Of a stretch of 64,000 nucleotides of DNA, positions 10,634 to 19,965 are shown one piece after another. The position numbers and the translations under genes are program-made. The stretch is from positions 861,869-925,868 of the forward strand of contig JBLDXI010000045.1 of NCBI GenBank assembly GCA_047495785.1. The letters run 5' to 3'. Source of the stretch: Lepidodermella squamata. Taxonomy: Eukaryota > Gastrotricha. The notes under the pieces are model-generated. The model did not search any database. It saw only the letters and a program-made list of their open reading frames with translations, and was not told the DNA's origin. Every line of letters begins with the position of its first letter. The stretch's first letter is position 1.

Positions 10634-12739
10634 TTATTTCAAACATGCACGGCATTCGGCAACAAGTTTACGGCGTAGAGTCGGCTCAGCTTTGGAAACA
10701 AAGTTAAAAACTGGCGACTTTTCCAGTAAAATCGCTGTGACGATGGTGATACTCATCGTCGCAATTGCCCGCATGCGGCGGGTGAAATGGATATCGAACT
10801 GGGTGCCAGGCTGCGGTTCCCATAATTCACGTACTCCGGACGAGAAAATAAGCAGAGATGTCATTATTTTGAAAGCTTCTTTCTGGCGCAAGTCCAACTT
10901 CCCTAAGGTTGTTGCCCGGCCGTATAGCGCTTGAAATGACAACAGGGCCTGCACGTATTCGTCAGGAGTAACCGAGTAAAACGTAGCCATTTTCCTGCGG
11001 ACTGTTAACGCGAATTTTTCAAGAACCGACGGGTACAGCTTCGACAATCGAGTTAGATCCTCAGCACTAGCAGCTCTCACCATCGCTGTCATGGCCCGGC
11101 TGTTGATTTTCTCGTTGCTGAACAGATAACCCAGGCACAATCGGCCATCGATTGTATCCTGCATCACCATTCGATGAAAAACTGACGATTTACTCGATAG
11201 CGTGAATAGTTCAGCGATGAAACTCAACGTGTACATGTCAATCTTTTTCCGAATATCGCGGTCGTTGTGAATTTGCGTAGATTTGATTGCCGATTCAAAG
11301 CAGCTGGTGAATATTTTGAAGTACCTTGAACAAAATTCCTCACAATCAGCCAATTTCGGAACCATATTATTACGAACGCCGGTTAACTGTAGGTACTCCT
11401 CGCCAACCTCTGTCGTGCCGTGAAGGTTGAAATTTCCAGCCGATTTCACGAGCCGCTCAATGCTGAATAGCCGCGACATAGGCAGAGATGCCAGTTCGTT
11501 AATTACAGGAAAATCTTGGAAACGGCGAGTTAAATAAATCATCGGCCACAGAAAATTTTGATCCGTTATCGGTTTCTCGGCTTTACCCGGGTACTCGCCG
11601 GGTTCGGCCAGGAAGAATTCGTGACCCCACTCGCCACAAGCGACGTGCCGGGCGAGAAGTAACAGGTCGAAAGATTTCGCTAGCTGTTCTTTCGGTAACG
11701 ATTCAACTCGATTCGAGAAAACCGGGTGATTTTCAAGAGCCATAAGACAATCGACGTAGATTTGAACGGTGTTGGCACTAGCCCACGCGTTTTTTCGGAC
11801 ATTCGAAAGTTCGGTTTTGGTGAACAAAAACAAGCTCATCGCTGATAAGAGCCATGAAAAATCGTCGAAAGGTTTCATCACAATTGCTTTTTCTTTGGAA
11901 TTGCGAACACGGCACATCACCGGCCATGCGAGTTGCGTCCAGCCGAAGATGATGTCTTCGAAAAATGCGTCGTTATTAGACTTGACCAGCCGGGTTAAGG
12001 CCTGTTTTGAGACGAGACTGTAACCGAATGAGACGAGAAATTTCGAGTACCAGGGCTGCGATGTTAGAAATTGCAGAGGCCGGGCCTTCTTGGTTTGCTT
12101 CACAATTTCCACCCAAGTACCGATGACAAAAATGAACCAAGAAATGAAGCGAAGTTCAGGTATGGACGAAGTTCCAACATCAGCAGAATTGAGTAATTTC
12201 AATAGGGCAACATTTTCCTGGACCATCGAAATTTTATGCAGATTTTCGACTAAATATTCGACAGTTTTCGGCTCTTTCAGCTGAAGATGGCGGCGAATGT
12301 GCATCACAGCAAATAGGTGATCGTCCCAGGATTTTACGTTTTCGATTTTGAATAGGCGATCCGTTGCCAGGTCGAAGTCAGTCACGTTGAATCGGATCGC
12401 TACCATGTTCTTGTTGGTATAGCCAAGATTTTTGTAGCACTTGTTGTAAAGAGGTAATAACAGTTTCGATCTTTCGGTTTCAATGCTTGATTTTACGACA
12501 GTCCCAGATAAAGCAGCGGCTTCTTCGTATCGACCCGCAGCAATCAGCTCATCAATGTCTTCTACGGTTATTTCTGGGGCTAATTCACAGGTGAGTTCAA
12601 CGGGTAAGTCGAAAACGCAGCGGCGGATCGATTCACGAAGCACCGCGACGCTGGTTCGGTCTTTCACGTCTATGAAGTGTTTGTAAACGTCAGATGAACC
12701 AGGTACAGCATTTTCTCCAAAAATTAATTCGAAAGCCAT
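10634..12739 (-). CDS. P3: LIFG-PGS array paralogue, MAFELIFG subfamily
   Basis: Single exon, 701 residues. It carries ELIFGENAVPGS (residues 4-15) but no A-A-G-G motif. The TPR-like N-terminal region is shorter than in P1: a first helical hairpin is missing, and one remains around EELIAAGRYEEAAAL-like sequence (residues 60-80). The body keeps WYSKFLVSFG, KPFDDFSW and an SFDLLLLARHVACGEW block equivalent to the S-x-D-R-x-x-L-L...A-D-W block of other members. The C-terminus diverges from P1 and P2. Function unknown, predicted soluble. The ATG directly follows TTTTTAG (12741-12740), so a processed 5' end would carry no UTR of its own beyond a leader. N-terminal identity to P7 and P8 places it in the GENAVPGS group. 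Confidence 0.85.
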   Translation of the reverse strand: MAFELIFGENAVPGSSDVYKHFIDVKDRTSVAVLRESIRRCVFDLPVELTCELAPEITVEDIDELIAAGRYEEAAALSGTVVKSSIETERSKLLLPLYNKCYKNLGYTNKNMVAIRFNVTDFDLATDRLFKIENVKSWDDHLFAVMHIRRHLQLKEPKTVEYLVENLHKISMVQENVALLKLLNSADVGTSSIPELRFISWFIFVIGTWVEIVKQTKKARPLQFLTSQPWYSKFLVSFGYSLVSKQALTRLVKSNNDAFFEDIIFGWTQLAWPVMCRVRNSKEKAIVMKPFDDFSWLLSAMSLFLFTKTELSNVRKNAWASANTVQIYVDCLMALENHPVFSNRVESLPKEQLAKSFDLLLLARHVACGEWGHEFFLAEPGEYPGKAEKPITDQNFLWPMIYLTRRFQDFPVINELASLPMSRLFSIERLVKSAGNFNLHGTTEVGEEYLQLTGVRNNMVPKLADCEEFCSRYFKIFTSCFESAIKSTQIHNDRDIRKKIDMYTLSFIAELFTLSSKSSVFHRMVMQDTIDGRLCLGYLFSNEKINSRAMTAMVRAASAEDLTRLSKLYPSVLEKFALTVRRKMATFYSVTPDEYVQALLSFQALYGRATTLGKLDLRQKEAFKIMTSLLIFSSGVRELWEPQPGTQFDIHFTRRMRAIATMSITIVTAILLEKSPVFNFVSKAEPTLRRKLVAECRACLK

Positions 12740-13320
12740 CTAAAAATATGAAAAATTGAGTGAGCTCCATGCGAACCTTTTCGCGGCAGTTGAACGAATT
12801 CGCGAGGAAACTATAATTCTTGTTTATGAAACGTAACGCATTTATTCATAAACAACATTTACTCAAAGAAACTTGTAAAACTATAATTCATTTTGAATAC
12901 ATGAATACTAAATGAGGCATTCAAACGGGTAATTATGATTCTATTATCGAGCGCAAAAGGAATGTCCCCAAACGAATTTTGAAATTGCTGAAATCGATTT
13001 GAAAAATAAATCAGTAATTTCGTCGATTCCTAGCTAATCAGCTTGATGAGCTTAATATTCACATTTTCTCATTGATATCGGAGTTTAGGGTAAAATTAAA
13101 ATTGGGTTTAATAATAATTAAAATTGAGTGGAATGGGGCAAGTTGAAAACGCAAAATAAGAAAATTGCCTCGCCCGCCTCCTCCTAACCTATTAGGGCAT
13201 TTGGCTCTTTAGCCGCGACGGTCGGACCTTGGAACGGTCCGCAATGCATCGCTGCAATTGGAAAGTTACAGACTGACTGAGTTGGAAGGATCAGATGCGC
13301 ATTTTCATTATTTTCCAATT

Positions 13321-13716
13321 AATTTTCCTGGGTCCCCCACAGAGTAAAAGGCTTCAAAGCAGTATAAACCCAAAAAGCGGTGCAAACGCCACGCAACAAT
13401 AAATCGAATTAATTACGATAAAATTCTGCGTAATTTTCTGCATATGGGCTCATCATAACTTTAAGAGCCTGGCTTGTGAATTTTGGAAAATTTTCGGAAA
13501 ACGACTTTTTCGACCAAATTGAGGTCTGAGCTAGATTGCGGAGTTTTCATGACATACGTTCCTCAAGTTTTGGTGTGGAAAGCTAGAATAGCAGACCATC
13601 ATGTTATTCCATTGGTTGAAAATCAGAGGCTAAGCCTGAGCGCCTACTGGGAAGACTTTTTAGTGCGTTTACCCTGCTTTGAAGCCTTCTGCTTCGTAGG
13701 GGACCCAATTTTCCTA
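13321..13716. mobile_element. MITE-like element with imperfect terminal inverted repeats
   Basis: The left end (13321-13378) reads AATTTTCCTGGGTCCCC then AAGGCTTCAAAGCAG and TAAAC. The right end (13655-13714), read in reverse complement, gives AAAATTGGGTCCCC, AAGGCTTCAAAGCAG and TAAAC in the same order. The arms are about 55 to 60 nt with mismatches and enclose about 280 nt with no transposase frame. No target-site duplication was identified with confidence. It lies upstream of P3, in the longest gene-free gap of this part of the array. Confidence 0.55.
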
Positions 13717-14055
13717 ATTTACAAAATTTTGTGAAGTGTAAAAAATGTGTGTTTTACTATTAGGCCTTGAATGTCTAAGAGGAACCCGCAGTAATGCTCT
13801 TAAAGAAAGCAAAAGAATACCTGCAGTTGGCAGAAAAAATAACAAACTTAGTCATGCTCACAAGGTTCTTTATCCAGCGTATTCATTGATAAACAAAATA
13901 TGTTGATAACCTGGAGACATATTTTGAAATAAATCAATCCAATCAACGATTTCACTTCGATACAAGCCTCCTGGAAAATTAGGCGGCAGTTGCACTGGTG
14001 AGTTTACCTTTGATTAGACCTGTGAATGTCCAGGGGTGAGAAACAGGTGTTACAC

Positions 14056-14196
14056 GGATTAATGTAGAGACAAAACGCGCACAGGTCACGACGCGATCAG
14101 CAGTCCTTAATCCGCGCTAATCCGATGAGCGACCGCTTTTGCCGTCTTCGCGTCACATTGAGCCGGTAATGTGGCTTACCGATTTAATCCTAATCC
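14056..14196. promoter_or_regulatory. Cluster of TAATCC (K50 homeodomain-type) sites
   Basis: TAATCC occurs at 14108-14113, 14118-14123, 14185-14190 and 14191-14196, and its complement GGATTA at 14056-14061: five copies in 141 nt. TAATCC is the core recognised by K50 homeodomains (Otx, Gsc, Bicoid). The cluster lies in the gap between P4 (3' side) and P3 (5' side). Regulatory function is inference. The rest of the 12740-14538 gap shows no gene. Confidence 0.35.
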
Positions 14197-14538
14197 ACCG
14201 CGTGATTGACAAAATCGAAGGTTACCAGCTGGAATTTTAACACCGATGTGAGAAAAGATCAAGGCAATAAAAATTTCTAGTCCGTTCTAATCGTCGATAG
14301 TTGGAAGCAGAAATTGTGCCCGTATATTAATCTCTAAAACAGGAAATTTTCCGGAAATTTGCCAATAAGCTTTCACATAGCATTTTCAGGACACCTGTTA
14401 AAATTTAAAACGCCTATAGAGAAAAAACGAAACGTATATTGGGTCAATATTTCATCAAAAACAACGAAAAAACTATCGACGGAAACCACTCAAAAAATTC
14501 CAAAATAGGTAATATCATCAATTACTAGAAGCGAACGA

Positions 14539-16296
14539 TCAAGTTTTGAGATATGGAGAAATATGCGCGAAAATGCTAGCCCGCCATTTCACGTCACTTT
14601 CGATGGCTTTACGGAACCGCGGCGATTGCTCACAAAAAACAGCCGCCAGTAGCAAGCACGCAAGTGATCCAGCCATCAACAACTGATAGCATATCGACGG
14701 CTCGCAGGTCATCGCCAATTTGGACAAAGTGCCCATGCCCAGCAACGTATTTAGTACTTCAGCGTATAACTTCTCCACCTCGACCATAGTCAGTTTAGAG
14801 CAGCGGCGTATTTCGCTAAAAGGTACAACAACAGGTTCGATTGACGTCAAAGCATGCAGAGCTAGAAATGAATCGATCAATTCATTCGGATCAGAAATTG
14901 CACAGCCAGAAATCCTGCGAACAATGGCGCAAGCGAAATTTTTCATTTGACTCGAAAATTTAGTCTTTAAATGCGATCGAATTTCAGTGCCGGAATTTCG
15001 TACGAGATCGGCTATGCAGTGGACGTTTATTTGAGAATAATTGCTCAAAATTAACTCGCTCAGGGCTTCGAATTCTCGAAATAAACAACGAGATAATAAA
15101 GAATTCTTCGTGGATAAAACAGCCATTGCAAGAAAATTCATGAAAAATTCAGCAGAATCTCGATCAGCCTCGATAGACCGGCCCGATTGAAATTGAGTAA
15201 ATCGTTGAAATAAAGAATCAGATTCGCCGAAAATGACCGCAATCATTATCAAAGCTTCAATTCGCCATTCAAATGTTGCTAAAGGTTCTCCAGCCGCAAG
15301 AAACAGGAAATGGATAAATGGGCGGCAAATATCGGCCGCGAATTCAGGTTCCATAGTCGCGATACGGATGAATCCTGATTTCGAAGTTAAACTGCGGCCA
15401 AATCGATGCAAATAGTCGAAATACCATGATTGCTGAGTTAGCAGCATTTTCAAGCCACCGATTTCGCGATCATCAAATTGTTCATCATTAGGAGGAAACC
15501 ATGTTAGAATCAATTTAATCAGTTGACTGAGAAAGCGCAGTTCTGAAACCGATGAAGTTACAACATCAGCGGTTTCCAGCAACTTCAACAACAGCCGATT
15601 TTGCGAAATCGAGTTAACCAAGTCGAATAAATTTTTCTTGGCAAATGAATAGACTTCAGTATTCAAATTCGATCTAGCACGAGACAAAATATTGCGGATA
15701 TGAACCAAGTAGAAGAGGTAGTAATCCCAATTCTTGGAGCCATCAATCGAAACCAACTTATCCAGAAATTCCCTTAAATTCGAATGATGAAAATATTTGA
15801 ACTTGGCGAATATTAAAGGATCGTTAGGGTAGAATTTGAAAGCCAAATTGAGGTACCCTTCGGCAGCGAGGCTCGCATTCCTCTGCGTATTCTCGCAAAG
15901 AGGCGTGCTCATTAGTATTGCGACGGCATCTTCGAAGCGACCAAGTTTGATAAGTAACTTGGAAACCGAAACAGAGATTTCTGAGTTGAATCCTCCTGAG
16001 ATTTCTGAAGCTTGATAAAACAATTCGAATGCGATTTCCAATCGATTGGTGTAAAAATCATCCAGCTTAACATTGTCTCCAGCTTCTAGAACGGAGGTCA
16101 TTTCTTTTCGAGCGATTTTAAGGAGTTCAGCCACTTTCCTGCTACGATCACTGATAGCCGCAGTGCCTCCAGCGGCGTGTATGCGGATATTCGTCAGGGA
16201 AATCTCGGGTTTCAAGATATTCAATAGCTTGGCGAAAAATCGGTGGAGGCTATCTGAATCTGTAGCGACGGTTTTTCCATACTCATCAAAAGTCAT
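14539..16296 (-). CDS. P4: divergent, shortened LIFG-PGS array paralogue
   Basis: Single exon, 585 residues. The N-terminal signature is degraded (DEYGKTVATDSDSL in place of L-I-F-G...P-G-S), yet HAAGGTAA (about 43-50) and the following TPR-like helices (GRFEDAVAIL) are retained. It matches the family at WYFDYLHRFGRSL and again in the C-terminal quarter (GMGTLSKLA, EQSPRFRKAI), which resembles P1 and P2. The segment holding P-F-D-D and the A-D-W block is missing, so roughly 150 residues are deleted internally relative to P1. The frame is otherwise clean, which suggests a functional but remodelled protein rather than a decayed one. Function unknown. The ATG at 16296 follows TTTGATAG by 1 nt. 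Confidence 0.8.
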   Translation of the reverse strand: MTFDEYGKTVATDSDSLHRFFAKLLNILKPEISLTNIRIHAAGGTAAISDRSRKVAELLKIARKEMTSVLEAGDNVKLDDFYTNRLEIAFELFYQASEISGGFNSEISVSVSKLLIKLGRFEDAVAILMSTPLCENTQRNASLAAEGYLNLAFKFYPNDPLIFAKFKYFHHSNLREFLDKLVSIDGSKNWDYYLFYLVHIRNILSRARSNLNTEVYSFAKKNLFDLVNSISQNRLLLKLLETADVVTSSVSELRFLSQLIKLILTWFPPNDEQFDDREIGGLKMLLTQQSWYFDYLHRFGRSLTSKSGFIRIATMEPEFAADICRPFIHFLFLAAGEPLATFEWRIEALIMIAVIFGESDSLFQRFTQFQSGRSIEADRDSAEFFMNFLAMAVLSTKNSLLSRCLFREFEALSELILSNYSQINVHCIADLVRNSGTEIRSHLKTKFSSQMKNFACAIVRRISGCAISDPNELIDSFLALHALTSIEPVVVPFSEIRRCSKLTMVEVEKLYAEVLNTLLGMGTLSKLAMTCEPSICYQLLMAGSLACLLLAAVFCEQSPRFRKAIESDVKWRASIFAHISPYLKT

Positions 16297-16716
16297 CCTA
16301 TCAAATGAATTGAAAAATCGTGAATTCGTGAAATACTAAAATTATAAAAATGTTTATTAAGGAGTATGCGGTAACTTTTCTTTTACGCCATTCTTAGCTT
16401 TATTATAAAGCAAGAAATTCAATCGAAAAGGGGCGATTCACAAACTAAGATAAAAATTCATGCTTCATTGTTCATTTTTTACTGCGTACAATTAATCTAT
16501 TGCAAAAAACGGTCGCGAAGCCATTGAAATCATGAACGATACCCGGTCACAAATTGTTAATCATTACTCATGTTTCAAGTGGCGACTTTTTGTGCATCGA
16601 ATCAGCATTCAAATTAAGTTTTTCCTTTAACCGATCAGTGGCCATACTGGAAGTTGTCGAAACATGAGGCGATGTATAGGCGTTAACATTTTCATAGAAA
16701 TACGGCTTTGCTATAG

Positions 16717-16801
16717 ACGATCACCGAGGCCTCTTAACGCTCTGAACACTGCGTTGGATCCAGGTACAGCATTTATATCCAAAAATTAATTCAAATCCCA
16801 G
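16717..16801 (-). pseudogene. Relic 5' end of a LIFG-PGS paralogue
   Basis: On the minus strand the sequence reads GFELIFG, then, after a one-base frame change, NAVPGS followed by NAVFRALRGLGDR and a stop. This matches the first 28 residues of MAFELIFGENAVPGS...F-x-x-L-x-D-R members (P3, P7, P8). The ATG is CTG here, and the frame is broken within the GEN codons. Nothing clearly homologous continues after it. It is the remains of a deleted or aborted array copy between P4 and P5. The rest of 16297-17113 shows no gene. Confidence 0.7.
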
Positions 16802-17113
16802 TCTAAGGTATAGAAAAAAAAACATTTACGATTTACGTTCATCTTGTGCTGTCATCAAATTGTAAAACAAGATCACAAGACATTACAAAAATGCAACTTC
16901 ATCTTTTCACTTATAACAAACACTACATCAAAATTAATCAATATTCCCAACACTCCTTTGTGGCAACAAAATTAAAACAAAAACGGGCAGTAAAGCTCAG
17001 TAAAGATTGTAGAAAAAACACGACGAACAACAATTCATGAGTTATCAATTTCTCATTTGAGGAATAAGAATATGAGTTCAACAATTTCAGAATTTATAAA
17101 AGTAAATGCATGA

Positions 17114-19348
17114 TTATATGAACGAAATCTCGAAACAACATCCGAGTTTCGGCAGTTCATCGAGGAGGCTAGGAAGAATGTCGCCAAACATAATTTTTCG
17201 CACAGCTTTACCGAAATTGCCGCAGATTTGACGTTGCCGCTCCGAAAGTTTGGCGCTGCTCGCTTTGATAATTTTTGTCAGAGCGATCGCGAATGCCATG
17301 GCAAACGTCTGATGAATTCCTTTGTCTGCGTCAAGTTGATTCGGTCGTTGCAATAGGTTGTTGATGATGCCGAAAAACTCATTGATCAGACGAGGCCTAG
17401 CTTCCAGAATAACTTCGATCGGCAACAGAGGGTTCGAACCAGAAATTAGTACCAAGAAACAAATTGTACCATTCAGTGGATCAAGGATGTTTTCGCACCA
17501 ATTCGGCCCGAAACTCGATAGGCGTAACAGCGATGTCGCAATTTTGACCAACGATGGGCGATATTTGGTCGCGATTCTAGCACGATGGATTGGATCTTTC
17601 AAGTTCCGCAAAACCGCAGCGAGGCCAACGTAGCCAGCGGTTCCTTGCTCGTAAAAACTGAAGTATAACCCGAGCAAAGGGTCGAATTTCGGGTCAGTGA
17701 GAAGTTTCGAGAAAATCGACTCGCCTTTCATCGCAGGCCAAGCCAAGAACCTTACAAGTTGAAGAACCACTAGTCTCAGTGGCGAGTTCGATTCGATAAG
17801 TTTTGTATTTTGCGAAATAACCGTCATGAAATTGGAACAGAATTCGCGGTCATTTGCAGGAATCGAAGCATGCTTCAACGCCTCGATATTTTTCGTGTAG
17901 AAAATATGCAAGCCTACCAGGGCAGTTGTCGCTATCTCGTCCAGCTTGAAAAATTTAAGGAGGACGCCGAGATACGAATAAACCGATGCCAATTTGAAGA
18001 ATGTATCGGACGGCTTGGATCCGGCGTTATATTGCCAAACCAACGCGTTGATCAACTGGAAGACATTGAAATTCACTTCCTCGGTCGTGACGCTGTTACC
18101 TGAGCAGCCTTCATGGAACTCTGCGACCGATGCTGAAGCCATGAGGCAAAATCGATCAATGACCTGAGCGATTTCTTGATCGGGAAGATTCAGAAAATTT
18201 CGGCGCATCGCTTCATTTGATCCCCACTCGGCGAAAGCTTTTTGAAGGATGAAGTGAGAGAAATTGGCCTTCGAACTTCCGAAGCCAACGTAGTGGAAAT
18301 CGTGATCAGCAGGCCCGCTGAAAATCATGAGCATCGCAATTTTCGAAAACCATGCCATGTCATCGAAAAGCGGCAACTTTCGGTTGACTCTACACCTGGA
18401 TCCAAAGCCCTTCCAGAGTGGTGATTCATTTTCACCGATAGCAAAATCTGGAAACGTGAAGTTGATCCAACTGCCGATGATTTCAAGGTAAGTTCCAGGA
18501 GGAGCTATAGACAGTTTTTTTAAAGCGCCAGGCTTAGCTAGGCTAGATCCGAAATTGATTAGGAATTTGCGAAACCATGGCTGCTTCTCTACCTTGCCGG
18601 CAAGGTCCTTGTCGAAATAATACATCAACATCCGCATGGTCGAAAATAAATGGCCAATGAATCTCAACTGCGATGGATTCATAGCGACGAAATCGGCATT
18701 CGAGATCAAGTCACAGAGAAATTTATTTTCAGCCAATTTTTCAATCAGCAAAAAACATTCCCGGGTATTTTCCGCAGTTATATCGGCTGAATAAATTCCA
18801 TGCGGGTCTGGAATAGTTCGAATCAGCCACGTCAGGTACATCAATCTGTCGTCCAGGTTGTCTTTCGGCGTTGTCGCCAAAATCATTTCAGCCGGTGAAC
18901 TCGATGATATGAAGGCATAAAATTCCTCGGATTTAATGTAGTTTTCGATTTCATACTCAATAACTTCCTTAGGTTCAACTTTCACTTGATTGGACGCGGC
19001 CATCACGAGAAAGGCGTTAGCACGTATGGAATTGCCGCTTCTGTGAAGAGCTTTGGCAGTTTGGCGTAACAATACAGAATCGAATCCTCCGAGCAAGTCA
19101 CCGATTTCGTATAGCAAACTGACGGCACTGCGCCAATTGTTAGATTCCTGAGCTTTGGCAACTTGTCTTTTCAGCTCGGCGATTTTCGCGTTTCTTTTGC
19201 TGACTTCGGCATCACCACCGGAAGCTTTAATACGAGCCTCTTCGCTTAATTTCAAGACGTCCCTGCGGCTATTCAATCCGTGGATAACTTTGCCAACCTC
19301 GGCTGACCCTGGGGTTACATTTTCACCGAAAATCAGGCGTAGTTCCAT
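17114..19348 (-). CDS. P5: LIFG-PGS array paralogue, MDL/MEL subfamily
   Basis: Single exon, 744 residues. RLIFGENVTPGSAEV is at residues 4-18, KASGGDAEVSKRN at about 42-54, followed by a lysine/alanine-rich helix and a TPR-like pair (NNWRSAVSLLYEIGDLLGGF; ALHRSGNSIRANAF). The body has NADFVAMNPSQLRFIGHLF, WFRKFLINFGSSLAKPGALK, LPLFDDMAW and IAQVIDRFCLMA blocks that are close to P6 and P9. No signal peptide. Function unknown. The C-terminal third (MKGESIFSKLLTDPKFDPLL onward) is almost the same as in P6, suggesting recent duplication or conversion. The ATG at 19348 opens the signature, and a TTTCAG acceptor-like site ends 12 nt upstream. Confidence 0.85.
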   Translation of the reverse strand: MELRLIFGENVTPGSAEVGKVIHGLNSRRDVLKLSEEARIKASGGDAEVSKRNAKIAELKRQVAKAQESNNWRSAVSLLYEIGDLLGGFDSVLLRQTAKALHRSGNSIRANAFLVMAASNQVKVEPKEVIEYEIENYIKSEEFYAFISSSSPAEMILATTPKDNLDDRLMYLTWLIRTIPDPHGIYSADITAENTRECFLLIEKLAENKFLCDLISNADFVAMNPSQLRFIGHLFSTMRMLMYYFDKDLAGKVEKQPWFRKFLINFGSSLAKPGALKKLSIAPPGTYLEIIGSWINFTFPDFAIGENESPLWKGFGSRCRVNRKLPLFDDMAWFSKIAMLMIFSGPADHDFHYVGFGSSKANFSHFILQKAFAEWGSNEAMRRNFLNLPDQEIAQVIDRFCLMASASVAEFHEGCSGNSVTTEEVNFNVFQLINALVWQYNAGSKPSDTFFKLASVYSYLGVLLKFFKLDEIATTALVGLHIFYTKNIEALKHASIPANDREFCSNFMTVISQNTKLIESNSPLRLVVLQLVRFLAWPAMKGESIFSKLLTDPKFDPLLGLYFSFYEQGTAGYVGLAAVLRNLKDPIHRARIATKYRPSLVKIATSLLRLSSFGPNWCENILDPLNGTICFLVLISGSNPLLPIEVILEARPRLINEFFGIINNLLQRPNQLDADKGIHQTFAMAFAIALTKIIKASSAKLSERQRQICGNFGKAVRKIMFGDILPSLLDELPKLGCCFEISFI

Positions 19349-19965
19349 TATTAAAATTTTCTGAAATGGAAATAGGAGTCATTAAGAGCGATGGAGAGAG
19401 GCTTCGCACCAAATCGAAGCCAAATCGCGCCAAAAGCAAACAATAGGGTGAAGGCTATATTGGCAATCTTTTCTCAAGCTTCTTTAGGAGGCCTTAATAC
19501 GATGAGTGGAAGAAAAGCTCCGACTAGATGGCTATACTATAAGTAGAAGTTCAATGGCTGGGAATAGTGATCTATTAATATTTCAAAATTTGGGAAAAGC
19601 CAAGCTAAAAACGAGAGCCAATTTGAAAATGCTGATTATAATTTCAAAAAAATTATAATTTTCAAGGTTTAAGGTGTAAGGTTTAACATTTTTAAAGATG
19701 GAAACATTCAGCATGTGACGCATCTAGCAGGTGCGATCTCGGCAAATTTCCTGTAACAGCAGGGCACTAGCGTGTGTTATCAAATGCTTTAATCCTATCG
19801 TTCGTAATCTTCGAAAGTAAAGTCTATACCTATAAAGAAAAACCAAGTAAAAGCCATTGAAAAATAAATCATATTTGACAAGTGAAAACGATTATCTTTT
19901 ATTCATATAAAATTTCAAAATGGAGCATCAAGATTATTGTTATGATTAATTCATCGGAATGAAAT
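19349..19965. other. Intergenic, no gene supported
   Basis: About 0.6 kb between P5 and S1. No coding motif is visible. An AATAAA on the minus strand at 19898-19903 is a plausible poly(A) signal for S1. Confidence 0.5.
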
